DNA from: Halostagnicola larsenii XH-48
GTDB taxonomy: Archaea; Halobacteriota; Halobacteria; Halobacteriales; Natrialbaceae
Length of the DNA: 64,000 bases
Assembly: GCF_000517625.1 (NCBI RefSeq)
Contig: NZ_CP007055.1
Span: forward strand, 682,001 to 746,000
Direction of reading: 5' to 3'
Within the stretch, counting starts at the first letter, position 1. The number at the start of each line of letters is the position of its first letter. The notes under the pieces are model-generated. The model was not told where the DNA came from. It saw nothing but the letters and a program-made list of their open reading frames with translations, and did not search any database. The position numbers were made by a program, and so were the translations under genes. Shown here piece after piece: positions 7,885 through 16,667 of this stretch.

Positions 7885-8637
7885 CTACTCGTTCTCGCCG
7901 GTCGTACCGACCGGCGTCGGAATATCAGATCCGTCAGCTAACTGCCGTTCGAAAAAGTCCCGGTTCCGCCTGATCCGCGCTTCGTCCCACGTCCACCACT
8001 CGAGTTCGAGCAGTTTCTCTCTGATCTCCCGAGGGAATCGCCACTTGATGCGTTCGGCTGGGACGCCGCCGACGACCGAGTAGGGTTCGACGTCGCGCGT
8101 AACGACCGACCCGGCCCCGATAACCGCGCCGTCGCCGACAGTGACGCCCGAGAGAATCGTTGCGTCGACCCCGATCCAGACGTCGTTGCCGATCGTGATC
8201 GGACCGCTCGAGGTCGGCGGCAATTCGCTGTCGAGTACCTCGTCGTACAGTCGAATCTGCAGCGACGGTCTCCGCGTGTCGTGGTTGGTCTGCTGAAACG
8301 TGCTCCCCTTTGCGATCGCACAGTACCTGCCGAACTCGACAGCGCCGATCACGTCGCAGTTCGGCTCGAAGTTCGTCCGTTTGCCGACCGTCACCTCACC
8401 GTTGAGGATACACCCGCGGCTCACCCTCGTCCGCGGTCCGAGGTCGACCGACCCCCGGAACAGACAGCCGCTCGAGACGCGGGCCGAGCGGGCCACCTCA
8501 AGTTCAATCCCCTCCACGTACCGGTTGATCAGGCCGTGTGCCACCGATGGATATCCGGCCGTCGAGAGCACTCGGTCGAGCGTCGAAGCGAGGTTCACAC
8601 GTGGTACTCCACCAACGCCGTTCCGGATATAATTCAC
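7885..8637 (-). CDS. Left-handed beta-helix acyltransferase (CatB/WbbJ-like)
   Basis: About 250 residues. The centre and C-terminal half show hexapeptide-repeat acyltransferase features: repeated (I/V)GxxxxI steps such as GPITIGNDVWIGVDATILSG, VTVGDGAVIGAGSVVTRDVEP, and the closing VVGGVPAERIKWRF. A conserved catalytic-type His lies in QQTNHDTRR. The family acetylates sugars or antibiotics with acetyl-CoA; the substrate here is unknown. I choose the GTG at 8635-8637 (VNYIRNGVGG) over the more upstream TTG at 8667. A GTG at about 8598 is an alternative, so the start is uncertain. Confidence 0.8.
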   Translation of the reverse strand: MNYIRNGVGGVPRVNLASTLDRVLSTAGYPSVAHGLINRYVEGIELEVARSARVSSGCLFRGSVDLGPRTRVSRGCILNGEVTVGKRTNFEPNCDVIGAVEFGRYCAIAKGSTFQQTNHDTRRPSLQIRLYDEVLDSELPPTSSGPITIGNDVWIGVDATILSGVTVGDGAVIGAGSVVTRDVEPYSVVGGVPAERIKWRFPREIREKLLELEWWTWDEARIRRNRDFFERQLADGSDIPTPVGTTGENE

Positions 8638-8719
8638 TGAACGGATGTGAACAGTCCGTTTCGACAACCCACATCGATTCGCGATTGGGTCGAATTCGTC
8701 GCCCCGTTGAGTCCTCCTC

Positions 8720-8872
8720 TCAGTTCGCTTCGGGATCCGCTGTTGGGCTCGAGGGAAGTTCTCCGAGACAGTCTCGACAGTACGTAAAGACGAAGTCGTT
8801 CGCGGTTCCGCAGTACGGACAGCTCGCGGGCTGTTCGGGATTTCGCATACTACCGGCCGATTCAGATGTCAT
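8720..8872 (-). CDS. Small zinc-ribbon protein (50 aa)
   Basis: A 50-residue protein with two CxxC knuckles, CPYCGTAN and CRDCLG, separated by 11 residues, i.e. a treble-clef or zinc-ribbon of the kind seen in many haloarchaeal microproteins. The ATG at 8872 is chosen because a TATA-like GATATACG sequence lies about 26 nt upstream, indicating a leaderless transcript; further in-frame ATGs upstream would lie within the promoter. The C-terminus is Pro/Ser/Ala/Asp-rich. The function is unknown, perhaps nucleic-acid or protein binding. Confidence 0.7.
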   Translation of the reverse strand: MTSESAGSMRNPEQPASCPYCGTANDFVFTYCRDCLGELPSSPTADPEAN

Positions 8873-9324
8873 ATTCCGTAGTTGGCGGTTCATACGTATA
8901 TCCACTATCCGCACGTGTGCAAGCCTCCACGTCCCATGGCCAGCAGATTAATCAGGTACCTCGAGCCGGCGATAAGATTGATATGTTCGCACTTGCTATC
9001 GCAAGTTGCGAAGGAGGAGGATGGGGGGAAATCTGTTGTTGCCAACAGACCGATCATCGCTGACACACCATTCTTCCCCGACGCATCCCCGTCGCTGGGG
9101 ACCCAACGTCAGGCCCGTTCGGGCCTTTTACAGACGGGAATCAGGGAATGCCGTGCTCAATCGGCGAGAAGGGGAACTGATCGCCTTGGCCGGTTTCTTC
9201 GGACGCTTTCACACTCGCGAAATGATATCGGGAAGCGAACCGCCTGTCATGTACTCCGTTACTGTCCCGAATTAGTTGAAATCGCCGGCAACAGACGTAT
9301 CCGGGAGAGTCCGCTGACCACAGT
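8873..9324. other. 450-base region between two zinc microproteins; possible plus-strand non-coding transcript
   Basis: No convincing protein gene. ORFs here (for example from 8936 +) are poor in Asp/Glu and Arg/Ser-rich, unlike the rest of the window. The region contains the promoter of the 8720-8872 gene at its left end, and two consecutive hairpins ending at 9129, the second followed by a T run (listed as a terminator). Because no known plus-strand gene precedes that terminator, the stretch before it may be transcribed as a small RNA. Confidence 0.4.
9087..9129 (+). terminator. Tandem hairpins with T-run, plus-strand terminator-like
   Basis: CCCC-GTCGCT-GGGG (9087-9100) is followed by AGGCCC-GTTC-GGGCCT (9111-9126) and a T run to 9129. 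The second is a compact GC hairpin directly followed by Ts, as in intrinsic terminators. On the minus strand it is not followed by Ts, so it is directional. There is no recognised gene upstream on the same strand. Confidence 0.5.
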
Positions 9325-9486
9325 ATGGCAACGAAACCGCCGCTCGAGTGTCCGATCTGTCACGCACAGATCAGGCACGGCCACAAATTAGAGCACCACT
9401 TGATCGACAATCACCGAAAGCGCCAGCTCGCGAAGTTCGTTGCCACCGAAACGGTTGCCATGGAGAGCAACGAGATCTCGGAGTGA
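9325..9486 (+). CDS. C2H2 zinc-finger microprotein (53 aa)
   Basis: A 53-residue ORF, MATKPPLECPIC... to ...NEISE. It contains one classical finger: C9-x2-C12-x12-H25-x4-H30, within LECPICHAQIRHGHKLEHH and LIDNHRKRQ. The basic stretch after the finger (HRKRQLAKF) could contact nucleic acid. High GC at third positions and the intact finger make it a credible gene. Short C2H2 and CPxCG proteins are common in haloarchaea and some act as regulators. It stands alone between the hairpin region and a convergent methyltransferase gene. Confidence 0.72.
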   Translation: MATKPPLECPICHAQIRHGHKLEHHLIDNHRKRQLAKFVATETVAMESNEISE

Positions 9487-9570
9487 GACCCGAGCGCAAC
9501 GGTCGGCGAATTGCACCGAGCGGATACATACTCTCCTCGATCGGTCCGTCTCGAGCCAAGCGTTTCGCCA

Positions 9571-10299
9571 TTATTCACCGTTCACGCCCTCGAAGTCGCT
9601 GGTGTCGACGATGATGATCGGATCCTCGCGCCCGGCACCCGTGTACGGCGACGTGTAGTCAGCAACGATTCGAATATCCTCGCCGACGATGGCTCGAAGG
9701 AGGTCCGTGTAGTACTGCGAGAGCTCCTGCGCTACGTCGTTGGTTTCGCTTCCGAGATATCGATCACCTGGGGGCTCGTAGACGAACAACTCGGATTTGG
9801 CACACAGCGTCCGAATCATCGCCGCAGCCGACTCGAAACCGAACGCGCTGACCCAGTGGTGGTGAACCGTCAGAAACAGGACGACATCGGACGCGGGCAA
9901 CTCGGCGACCGTCTCCGGTGTGATCTCGGCCGCTCGGAACGACACGTCGCCGTCAGAACCCCTCTCTCTGGCGGTTCTGATCGATTTCTCGTCAGAATCG
10001 ATCCCGACGGGCTGAAGCCCGCGTTCGGCCGCTCGAACACAAAAGAACCCCTCCGCACAGCCGATGTCGAGCAGCGAATCGTGCTCGGGTTCGATGTGGG
10101 ACTCGATGCGCTTCCAGCGCTGTTCGTTGTCGATTCGCCGGTCTTGATACCGCGGTTTCTCGAGCAACGGAGTGTTTACCCGGAGATATTCTTCCGCCCC
10201 GCGTTTGAGCCGCTCCGAGCCGCCATCGCGGTAGAGTTCGACGGCGCGTTTGACCAGTGCGATCGGCTTTTGCTCCGTGGTGACGGTCGTCTCAGCCAT
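9571..10299 (-). CDS. Class I SAM-dependent methyltransferase
   Basis: A 242-residue protein with a Rossmann-type methyltransferase core. Motif I is SLLDIGCAEGFFCVRAAERG (about residues 75-94). It is followed by an acidic ribose-binding position (VGIDSDE) and a motif IV-like SDVVLFLTVHHHW. The N-terminal 70 residues form a helical extension (VKRAVELYRDGGSERL). The substrate cannot be told; the WxxxxFGFESAAAM region is not diagnostic. It is monocistronic, with upstream sequence leading into the tRNA-Thr neighbourhood. Confidence 0.8.
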   Translation of the reverse strand: MAETTVTTEQKPIALVKRAVELYRDGGSERLKRGAEEYLRVNTPLLEKPRYQDRRIDNEQRWKRIESHIEPEHDSLLDIGCAEGFFCVRAAERGLQPVGIDSDEKSIRTARERGSDGDVSFRAAEITPETVAELPASDVVLFLTVHHHWVSAFGFESAAAMIRTLCAKSELFVYEPPGDRYLGSETNDVAQELSQYYTDLLRAIVGEDIRIVADYTSPYTGAGREDPIIIVDTSDFEGVNGE

Positions 10300-10545
10300 C
10301 GTAACTCGACCCCCGGTGTGCTCTCGAGGTGGGCATGGGTGCTCGACGCCGACAACGTCCTTGATGCTTCAGCCGGCAAAGTCCGCTATTTTATACCCAC
10401 ATCCGTGTTCGTATCGTCCGATCCTCGTTGCGGACGAACACGACTTTTCATGCCTCTCACTCAAAACAGGATTCTCGAGGTCCGCTGAGTCCAACCCCGC
10501 AACCTCCCGTTTCTTGGAATTATTGTGTGAATAGGGGCATGATAT
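10300..10545. other. Intergenic region left of the tRNA-Thr repeats
   Basis: This stretch holds the probable promoter of the methyltransferase gene (an AT-rich TATTTTATACCC around 10386-10397) and no supportable gene. Translations on both strands are short and unlike haloarchaeal proteins. The tRNA-end repeats begin immediately to the right. Confidence 0.45.
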
Positions 10546-10663
10546 GGGGGGATTTGAACCACGGTCGCAGCGAAGCTGCTCCCTGATTCAAATCCCTCCA
10601 CCGGCTTGCTTCGCTCCGCACGTACTGTTCGTCGCAGAAGGCAAGCCGGTGGAGGGATTTGAA
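10546..10663. repeat. Inverted and partial copies of the tRNA-Thr 3' end (possible att-site scar)
   Basis: Three versions of the same T-arm/acceptor sequence lie here. (1) 10546-10560 matches 14 of 15 bases of the tRNA segment at 10652-10666, in the same orientation. (2) 10587-10609 is a perfect 23-base inverted copy of 10641-10663, which is the 3' end of the tRNA gene. (3) The genuine tRNA end itself. A GCAGC-GAA-GCTGC palindrome sits between copies 1 and 2. tRNA 3' ends are the usual attachment sites of tyrosine integrases, so the copies may be leftovers of integration events; no integrase is in the window. Confidence 0.6.
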
Positions 10664-10717
10664 CCCTCGACCTAATCCTTACGAAGGATTCGCTCTGCCA
10701 GTCTGAGCTACACCGGC
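10644..10717 (-). tRNA. tRNA-Thr (anticodon CGU)
   Basis: Read on the minus strand, the 7-bp acceptor GCCGGTG pairs with CACCGGC and is followed by discriminator U. There is a D-arm (TAGCTCAGACTGG), an anticodon stem AATCC/GGATT with loop TTCGTAA giving anticodon CGT (reads ACG, Thr), and a T-arm GAGGGTTCAAATCCCTC. The length is 74 nt with no intron and no encoded CCA. A uridine discriminator fits archaeal tRNA-Thr. Confidence 0.95.
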
Positions 10718-10803
10718 GCTGTCGACATCACTACGTAGGTCCGAAACGGGCCATAAGGGTTGCGAATCGTGTCCGCCCCGTCGGGCGGTGAATTTGGGCG
10801 GCG

Positions 10804-11784
10804 TCACCGCTCGAGTCGCACGTCCAGACAGACGTTGAGTTCGTGGGGCGCGTAGGATCGAACCACCCGACGGTTCTCGACGGTGACGGAATACTTCGGC
10901 TCAGCGGCCTCGCGAATCGCTCGCGCTCCGGGGCCGAACGGATCGTCTTCGTGCTGGATGTCGTAGTAATGAAGCATGCACTCCTCGCCCGCGATCTGGA
11001 CCGCAGAGTCGAGGAATTCGTCGGCACTGTGGGGGAGGTTCATCACGAGTCGGTCGGCCCACTCTTCGTACTCCGGCGCGACGGTGCGGACGTCCCCGCA
11101 GATTCCGCTGATACGATCCTCGACGCCGTTCTTCCTGGCGTTTTCGCGCAGATACTCGATTGCCGTCTCGTTGATATCTACGCCGACGCAAGTTGCGCCG
11201 CGTTTCGCGAACGGGACGACGAACGGTCCGACGCCGGCGAACATGTCGAAAGCCTGCTCGCCCGACGAGACCTGCTCGGCGACGCGGTGGCGTTCGGTCG
11301 CCAGCCGCGGCGAGAAGTACACCTCGGCGAGGTCGAGTTCGAAGGTCGCGCCGTATTCGCGGTGGACCGTCTCGGTCCCCTCGCCCTTGAGGACCTCCCA
11401 GTCGCGCGTCCGCGTCTCGCCTTTGACCTTCGAGGCTTTGTTGAGGACCGTCTCGAGGGGTAGTTCCGACTCGACGATCGCGCGCGCAATCTCCCGCGCT
11501 CTCCCGTCGTCGTCCTCGTCGAGCAGCGCGGCCGTTCCGAGTCGTTCGTAGGACGGCTCGAAACCCAACAGATCCGCCGGTCGCGTCTGCGTCTCCCGTT
11601 CGGGAACCGCTCGAGAGACGACGTCCAGATCCGCGGGAACCCCAGTAGTCTCGGTGACTGGGATATAGAGCACGCCATCCTCGACGGAAATTTCGTACTC
11701 GTCGTCGATCAGGTCCGCGTCCGCGAGCGTCTGGCGCGTCTGCTCACCCGCCTCGCTGGGCACGCGGACACACGGCACTTCCAT
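10804..11784 (-). CDS. trm5: tRNA (guanine37-N1)-methyltransferase, Trm5-like
   Basis: A 326-residue class I methyltransferase of the Trm5/TYW2 group. The N-terminal half is the D1/D2 region (LNKASKVKGETRTRDWEVLKG). The C-terminal SAM domain has VDPFAGVG-type motif I (AFDMFAGVGPFVVPFAKRG), then GVDINETAIEYL, and a catalytic-loop MNLPHSADEF. The family methylates N1 of G37 in tRNA with SAM, preventing frameshifting; archaeal paralogues may instead act in wyosine synthesis, so the exact branch is open. The ATG at 11784 is chosen because upstream in-frame translation overlaps the divergent Rieske gene. Confidence 0.87.
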   Translation of the reverse strand: MEVPCVRVPSEAGEQTRQTLADADLIDDEYEISVEDGVLYIPVTETTGVPADLDVVSRAVPERETQTRPADLLGFEPSYERLGTAALLDEDDDGRAREIARAIVESELPLETVLNKASKVKGETRTRDWEVLKGEGTETVHREYGATFELDLAEVYFSPRLATERHRVAEQVSSGEQAFDMFAGVGPFVVPFAKRGATCVGVDINETAIEYLRENARKNGVEDRISGICGDVRTVAPEYEEWADRLVMNLPHSADEFLDSAVQIAGEECMLHYYDIQHEDDPFGPGARAIREAAEPKYSVTVENRRVVRSYAPHELNVCLDVRLER

Positions 11785-11910
11785 ACCGCAACTGGCCGCC
11801 GGGCGACCGTAACGGTGACGTTTCGCACCTCGAGCGGAGATGTGCCTGCTACTGGAACCGGACGCTGCCGCTTCGCGAACTGTTTTGGGGCTCCCATCGT
11901 AGCTGCCCGT

Positions 11911-12360
11911 ATGGAGCGACTCACGACCGTCGAGACGGTCCACGAGGAAGGCTCGTGGCTGTTTACGGTCACTGACAGGCACGGCGAGCGCGAGGAAGTG
12001 ATCCTCGTCCCCTGCGAAGACAGTGTCGAGGAGAGTTCGACAAGCAGTCAGCCTGGGGCTGACGATGACGTCGAGGCGTGGATCAACCGCTGTACGCACG
12101 AAGCCCAGCGCTTCGATACGGGCCGGGGCGTGCCGATGCGAGACGGCCAGATCATCTGCCCGCGCCACGGCTCGCTTTTCGACTCCTGCTCGGGGTACTG
12201 CGACAACGGAGAGGCGGCCGACACGACGCTGCCAGCCGTCGATATCACGGTCCATACCGATGGGACTGTCTTTCTCACCGACGACGATGCGACGTTCGCC
12301 CACGAAGGGGGTATCGATGACGACGGCGGCCCGGACTCGACGTCGCACATCTCGCTCTGA
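11911..12360 (+). CDS. Rieske [2Fe-2S] domain protein
   Basis: A 149-residue soluble protein with one Rieske centre: C61-T-H63 and C83-P-R-H86 (NRCTHEA ... ICPRHGSLFD), the Cys/His pairs that ligand the 2Fe-2S cluster. An acidic, Ser-rich insertion (about residues 36-54) precedes the first ligand pair. It resembles stand-alone ferredoxin-type Rieske proteins that pass electrons to oxygenases or other redox enzymes; no oxygenase lies nearby. The ATG at 11911 is divergent from the trm5-like gene. Confidence 0.87.
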   Translation: MERLTTVETVHEEGSWLFTVTDRHGEREEVILVPCEDSVEESSTSSQPGADDDVEAWINRCTHEAQRFDTGRGVPMRDGQIICPRHGSLFDSCSGYCDNGEAADTTLPAVDITVHTDGTVFLTDDDATFAHEGGIDDDGGPDSTSHISL

Positions 12361-12508
12361 CCGCTCGATGTCGCACATCACTTCGACCGCACGAGGTCGA
12401 GCAACTTCCCCGTCCTGATCACTGCGACGAAATCGAAACGACAACAGCCCTCGAACGGCCTGAATCACGACTCGAAACCTTCTAGGCTCGGCTGGTACAA
12501 CACCGACC

Positions 12509-13321
12509 ATGCTCACGTTCATCGGTCTCGGTCTCTACGACGAACGCTCGATCACCGTCGAGGGGCGGGACGCGCTTCGGGACGCAGACCGCGTCTTCGC
12601 GGAGTTTTACACCAGTACGCTTCTCGGCACGACGGTCGAGGAACTCGAGGACCACCACGACGTCTCGATCGAGGTCCGCGACCGCGCGGGCGTCGAGCAA
12701 CGACCCGATGACATCATAGAGGCCGCCGAGACCGAATCGGTCGCCTTCCTGACCGCGGGCGATACGATGATCTCGACGACTCACGTCGATCTCAGACTCC
12801 GGGCACACGACCGCGGTATCGAGACACGGATTATCCACGGCGTGACGGCCCAGACGGCTACAAGCGCCCTGACTGGGCTCCAGAACTACCGCTTCGGAAC
12901 CGCGACCACGCTCCCGTTCCCGTACGCCCACGGAGCCGACGGGCTTCCGGCGAGCGTGACGAACACGATCGACGCGAACCGCGAGGCGGGCAGCCACACC
13001 GTCGTCTACCTCGACATCAAAGTCGACAACGAGGCTGCGACCCAGCGCGTCGAGGACGACGAGGCGGTGGCCGAGTACATGACCGCCGACGTCGGCGCGG
13101 AGCTGCTCGCCGAGGAGTACCCCGACCTCGTCGGCGTCGTCGTCGCTCGAGCGGGAAGTCCCGATCCGCTCGTCGAAGCCGGAACGATGACCGAGCTCGC
13201 GGAGCGGGAGTTCGGCGACCCGCTCCACCTGCTCGTGATCCCCGGGGACTGTCACCTGCTCGAGGCCGACGCGCTGGTCGAACTCGCCGGTGCGGATCGC
13301 GAAGCGTTGGATATCGTCTAA
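12509..13321 (+). CDS. dphB: Diphthine synthase
   Basis: A 270-residue SAM-dependent tetrapyrrole-methylase-fold enzyme. It begins MLTFIGLGLYDERSITVEG, then has DADRVFAEFYTS and the SAM-binding TAGDTMISTTHVDL and HGVTAQTATSALTGLQNYRFG blocks that are characteristic of archaeal DphB. It methylates the modified histidine of elongation factor aEF-2 during diphthamide synthesis. The length is typical of the family. It is monocistronic and convergent with leuB, with a hairpin between them. Confidence 0.96.
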   Translation: MLTFIGLGLYDERSITVEGRDALRDADRVFAEFYTSTLLGTTVEELEDHHDVSIEVRDRAGVEQRPDDIIEAAETESVAFLTAGDTMISTTHVDLRLRAHDRGIETRIIHGVTAQTATSALTGLQNYRFGTATTLPFPYAHGADGLPASVTNTIDANREAGSHTVVYLDIKVDNEAATQRVEDDEAVAEYMTADVGAELLAEEYPDLVGVVVARAGSPDPLVEAGTMTELAEREFGDPLHLLVIPGDCHLLEADALVELAGADREALDIV

Positions 13322-13375
13322 ATCGCCGGTCGCCTAAACCGCTCGTCGTCCGAATCCCTCGTCGCCTGAACTACT

Positions 13376-13392
13376 CGGCGTTTGAAACGCCG
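13376..13392. terminator. Hairpin between convergent dphB and leuB
   Basis: CGGCGTTTGAAACGCCG is a perfect inverted repeat (6-bp stem CGGCGT/ACGCCG with a 5-nt loop, or 8 bp with a 1-nt centre) located 55 nt after the dphB stop and 84 nt after the leuB stop. It lacks a long T run on either side, so termination in both directions is plausible but not certain. Confidence 0.4.
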
Positions 13393-13475
13393 GGACGAAC
13401 GCGCTCGAGCGAACCCAACCCTGTTCTTGCGAGTGAAGACCCTCGAGAATTCGAAGAAAAGCACTGGACGCGGAT

Positions 13476-14456
13476 TTAGAGGTTGTCGATGATCGCCGTC
13501 GTCACGTCCTCAGTCGAGGCTTCGCCGCCGAGATCGGGCGTCCGCGGCCCGTTCTCGAGGGTCGTCTCGACCGCGTTCTGAACCGCCGCAGCCTCCTCGT
13601 CGTGGCCGAGATACTCGAGCAACATCGCGGCGGAGATGATCGTCGCGGCCGGGTTCGCGACGCCCTCGCCGGCGATGTCCGGTGCGGTTCCGTGGACAGG
13701 TTCGAACAGCCCGCGCTCCGGGCCGATGTTGGCCGAGGGGAGCAATCCGAGTCCGCCGACCAGCCCCGCGGCCAGATCCGAGAGCACGTCGCCCGCGAGG
13801 TTCGGACAGACGACGACGTCGAACTGCTCGGGGTCGAGACAGACCTTCGTCGCGAACGCGTCCATCAGCACCTCGTCGGTGTCGACGCCCTGCTCGTCGG
13901 CCACCGACTCGATCGTGTCCCGGAAGACGCCATCGGTTTCGCGCATGACGTTCGCCTTGTGGGCGATCGTAAAGCCGTCGTGATCGCCGTCTTCGACGTA
14001 CTCGCAGGCGAACTCGCCGAGGTCTCTCGAGGCCGACTGCGTGACGACCCGCGTGAGCGTCGCAACGTCTTCCGAGAGCCGATCCTCGTGGCCGGCGTAG
14101 ACGCCTTCGGTGTTCTCGCGGAGGAAGACCAGATCCGTCTCCGGGCGCACGGCGTCGATACCCGGATAGGCTTTCGCCGGGCGAATGTTCACGAACGAAT
14201 CGACCGCCTCTCGGAGCGGGAGAATAACGTCCGCAGCCGTCTCGCCGGCCGCGCCGAACAGCGTCGCGTCCGCCGACGCCGCCAGTTCGTAGGTCTCCTC
14301 GGGCAACGCCTCGCCCGTAATCTCCTTGACGCGGTCGCCCGCGTCCGCCTCGTGGAACTCGAAGTCGATCTCGAGGGACTCGAGCACCTCGACTGCCGCC
14401 GGGGTTACTTCCTGCCCGATTCCGTCGCCGGGGATGACAGCGATCTCGTGAGTCAT
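13476..14456 (-). CDS. leuB: 3-isopropylmalate dehydrogenase
   Basis: A 326-residue decarboxylating dehydrogenase of the isocitrate/isopropylmalate family. It has [13 protein letters not shown] at the N-terminus, the [15 protein letters not shown] substrate-binding block, the [20 protein letters not shown] block, and the metal-binding stretch around [17 protein letters not shown] and [26 protein letters not shown]. It catalyses the third dedicated step of leucine synthesis (NAD-dependent). The ATG at 14456 is chosen because [12 protein letters not shown] matches the family N-terminus. It is the last gene of the branched-chain cluster, 163 nt after leuD. Confidence 0.95.
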   Translation of the reverse strand: MTHEIAVIPGDGIGQEVTPAAVEVLESLEIDFEFHEADAGDRVKEITGEALPEETYELAASADATLFGAAGETAADVILPLREAVDSFVNIRPAKAYPGIDAVRPETDLVFLRENTEGVYAGHEDRLSEDVATLTRVVTQSASRDLGEFACEYVEDGDHDGFTIAHKANVMRETDGVFRDTIESVADEQGVDTDEVLMDAFATKVCLDPEQFDVVVCPNLAGDVLSDLAAGLVGGLGLLPSANIGPERGLFEPVHGTAPDIAGEGVANPAATIISAAMLLEYLGHDEEAAAVQNAVETTLENGPRTPDLGGEASTEDVTTAIIDNL

Positions 14457-14619
14457 GCTTTTCCATCTCGAGAGGACTGAAATGAGCGTGTCGATACCGG
14501 GATGGCTGGAGTCCTGACTGGCGGCAGTGTTCCAGTTCGCGTCGCTGCTGGACGTGGGGTCCGCTCGAGATGTCGATGAACGAAACGAGAATCTCAACGA
14601 CGGGTCCGAAACGCCGGTT

Positions 14620-15249
14620 CTACGACGAGATGGCCGAATCGTCCACGTAGGGCAGTTCGTCTGCCTTTTTCTGGACCTCGCCGGCGTTCGATTTCATCAG
14701 CGCCGTCGTATCCCAGATGCCGTCGACCAGCGCCTTCCGCTGGGCGTCGTCGACGGTGACGTCGATCCTCTCGTCGCCGTAGGTAACCGTCTCGTCTTCG
14801 ACGTCGACCTCGATCTCTCCGTCGGGGTTGTCGTCGACCCAGGCCTGCAGTTCCTGGATCGTCTCGGTGTCCGCGGTGACGGTCGGAATGCCGAGCGCCA
14901 GACAGTTGCCGGCGAAAATCTCGGCGAAGCTCTCGCCGATGATCGCGTCGATCCCCCAGCGCATCAGCGCCTGGGGTGCGTGCTCTCTCGAGGAGCCACA
15001 GCCGAAGTTGCTGTTGACGACCATCACCGAGGAGTCCTGGTAGCGCTCCTCGTTGAACGGGTGGTCCTTCTGGTTGTCGTCCTCGTCGAACCGCAGGTCG
15101 AAGAACGCGAACTCGCCCAGGCCGTCGAAGGTGACGACCTTCATGAATCGGGCGGGAATGATCTGGTCAGTGTCGATGTCGTTGCCCTGAATCGGGACGC
15201 CGGATCCGGAAGCGTACTTGACTTCCGGAATGTCGACATCGTCGCTCAT
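14620..15249 (-). CDS. leuD: 3-isopropylmalate dehydratase small subunit
   Basis: A 209-residue aconitase-swivel subunit. It has the [16 protein letters not shown] motif and the [15 protein letters not shown] block with substrate-binding Ser-Arg. With LeuC it isomerises 2- to 3-isopropylmalate, and probably citramalate in the isoleucine branch. Its start overlaps the end of leuC (ATG at 15247-15249 within the leuC stop region), consistent with translational coupling of the heterodimer. Confidence 0.95.
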   Translation of the reverse strand: MSDDVDIPEVKYASGSGVPIQGNDIDTDQIIPARFMKVVTFDGLGEFAFFDLRFDEDDNQKDHPFNEERYQDSSVMVVNSNFGCGSSREHAPQALMRWGIDAIIGESFAEIFAGNCLALGIPTVTADTETIQELQAWVDDNPDGEIEVDVEDETVTYGDERIDVTVDDAQRKALVDGIWDTTALMKSNAGEVQKKADELPYVDDSAISS

Positions 15250-16667
15250 GCGGTCGACACCTCCTTCAGTTCGCGCACGTCAGTAACCTCTCCGGTGATC
15301 GCCGCCGCGGCGACCATCCGCGGGTTCATCAGGACGGTGCGGCCGTCCTTGCTTCCCTGCCGGCCGACGAAGTTCCGATTCGAGGAGGAGGCACAGGCCT
15401 CGTCGCCCTCGAGTTGGTCCTCGTTCATGCCCAGACACATCGAACAGCCGGCGTTTCGCCACTCGAAGCCGGCTTCCTCGTAGATGTCCTTGAGGCCCTC
15501 TTTCTCCGCCGTCTCCTGTACGCGCTGACTGCCGGGGACGACCAGCGCGCGAACGTCGTCGTCGACCTGTCGGCCCTCGACGATCTCGGCACCGCGTCGG
15601 AGGTCGGGCAGTCGGGCGTTCGTACACGAGCCGAGGAAGGCGACGTCGATGTCGTAGCCGTCCATCGTCTCGCCCGGCTCGACGCGCATGTGTTCTTGGG
15701 CGCGTTCTGCCGTGTCGGCTTTGTCCGCGGGAAGGTCCTCCGGCGCGGGGATCGGCTCCGAAATCCCGATTCCCTGGCCGGGGGTCGTTCCCCAGGTGAC
15801 GACCGGCTCGAGCTCCGAGCCGTCGATGGTGACGACGTCGTCGTACTCGGCGTCGTCGTCGCTCGAGATCGACTCCCAGTAGGGTTTCAGTTCCTCGAAC
15901 TTCTCGGGGTTCTCCTGGAAGTAATCGGTCTCCTCGAGCCACTCGTAGGTGGTCTCGTCGGGGTTGACGTAGCCCGCGCGAGCGCCGCCCTCGATGGACA
16001 TGTTACAGATCGACATCCGACCCTCCATGCCGAGGCTCTCGATGGCTTCGCCGGCGTACTCGTAGACGTAGCCGACGCCGCCTTCGGTGCCCAGCTGACT
16101 GATGATCTCGAGGATGATGTCTTTGGCCTCGACGCCGTCGTCGAGTTCACCCGTAATCTCGATCTTGCGGACTTTCTGTTTCTCCATCGCGATGGTCCCC
16201 GTCGCGAGGACGTCGCGGATCTGTGAGGTCCCGATACCAAACGCCAGCGCGCCGAACGCGCCGTGGGTGCTCGTATGGGAGTCCCCGCAGACGATGGTCT
16301 TGCCGGGTTGGGTGAGTCCCTGCTCCGGCCCGATGACGTGGACGATCCCCTGATCGCCCGTCGTCGGATCCGAGAACTCGATGCCCGCGTCGCGGACGTT
16401 CTGCTCGAGTTCGGACATCATTTCCTCGGCCGAGTCCTCCTTGTAGGGACGGGACTGGTCGGCCGTCGGAACGATGTGATCGACCGTCGCGTGGGTCAGT
16501 TCGGGGTAGGCGACCTCGAGGTCTCGCTCCTCGAGCATGCCGAAGGCCTGCGGACTGGTGACCTCGTGAATGAGGTGCAATCCGACGAACAGTTGATCCT
16601 GTCCGGTCGGTAGCGTCGTAACTTTGTGTCGATCCCACACCTTGTCGTAGAGTGTTCCCTCGCTCAT
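15246..16667 (-). CDS. leuC: 3-isopropylmalate dehydratase large subunit
   Basis: A 473-residue aconitase-family subunit. Fe-S ligand regions are visible as [16 protein letters not shown] and [14 protein letters not shown], with the first cluster/His region [19 protein letters not shown]. It binds the [4Fe-4S] cluster used for dehydration and rehydration of isopropylmalate. Its ATG overlaps the stop of the preceding small gene (ATGA at 16664-16667), and its stop overlaps leuD, so the three genes are tightly coupled. Confidence 0.96.
   Translation of the reverse strand: MSEGTLYDKVWDRHKVTTLPTGQDQLFVGLHLIHEVTSPQAFGMLEERDLEVAYPELTHATVDHIVPTADQSRPYKEDSAEEMMSELEQNVRDAGIEFSDPTTGDQGIVHVIGPEQGLTQPGKTIVCGDSHTSTHGAFGALAFGIGTSQIRDVLATGTIAMEKQKVRKIEITGELDDGVEAKDIILEIISQLGTEGGVGYVYEYAGEAIESLGMEGRMSICNMSIEGGARAGYVNPDETTYEWLEETDYFQENPEKFEELKPYWESISSDDDAEYDDVVTIDGSELEPVVTWGTTPGQGIGISEPIPAPEDLPADKADTAERAQEHMRVEPGETMDGYDIDVAFLGSCTNARLPDLRRGAEIVEGRQVDDDVRALVVPGSQRVQETAEKEGLKDIYEEAGFEWRNAGCSMCLGMNEDQLEGDEACASSSNRNFVGRQGSKDGRTVLMNPRMVAAAAITGEVTDVRELKEVSTA

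Noticed and set aside
8882-9391. 169-codon plus-strand ORF spanning 8882-9391
   Set aside because: Composition is unlike any haloarchaeal protein; it runs through two hairpins and the promoter and first half of the C2H2 gene in another frame.
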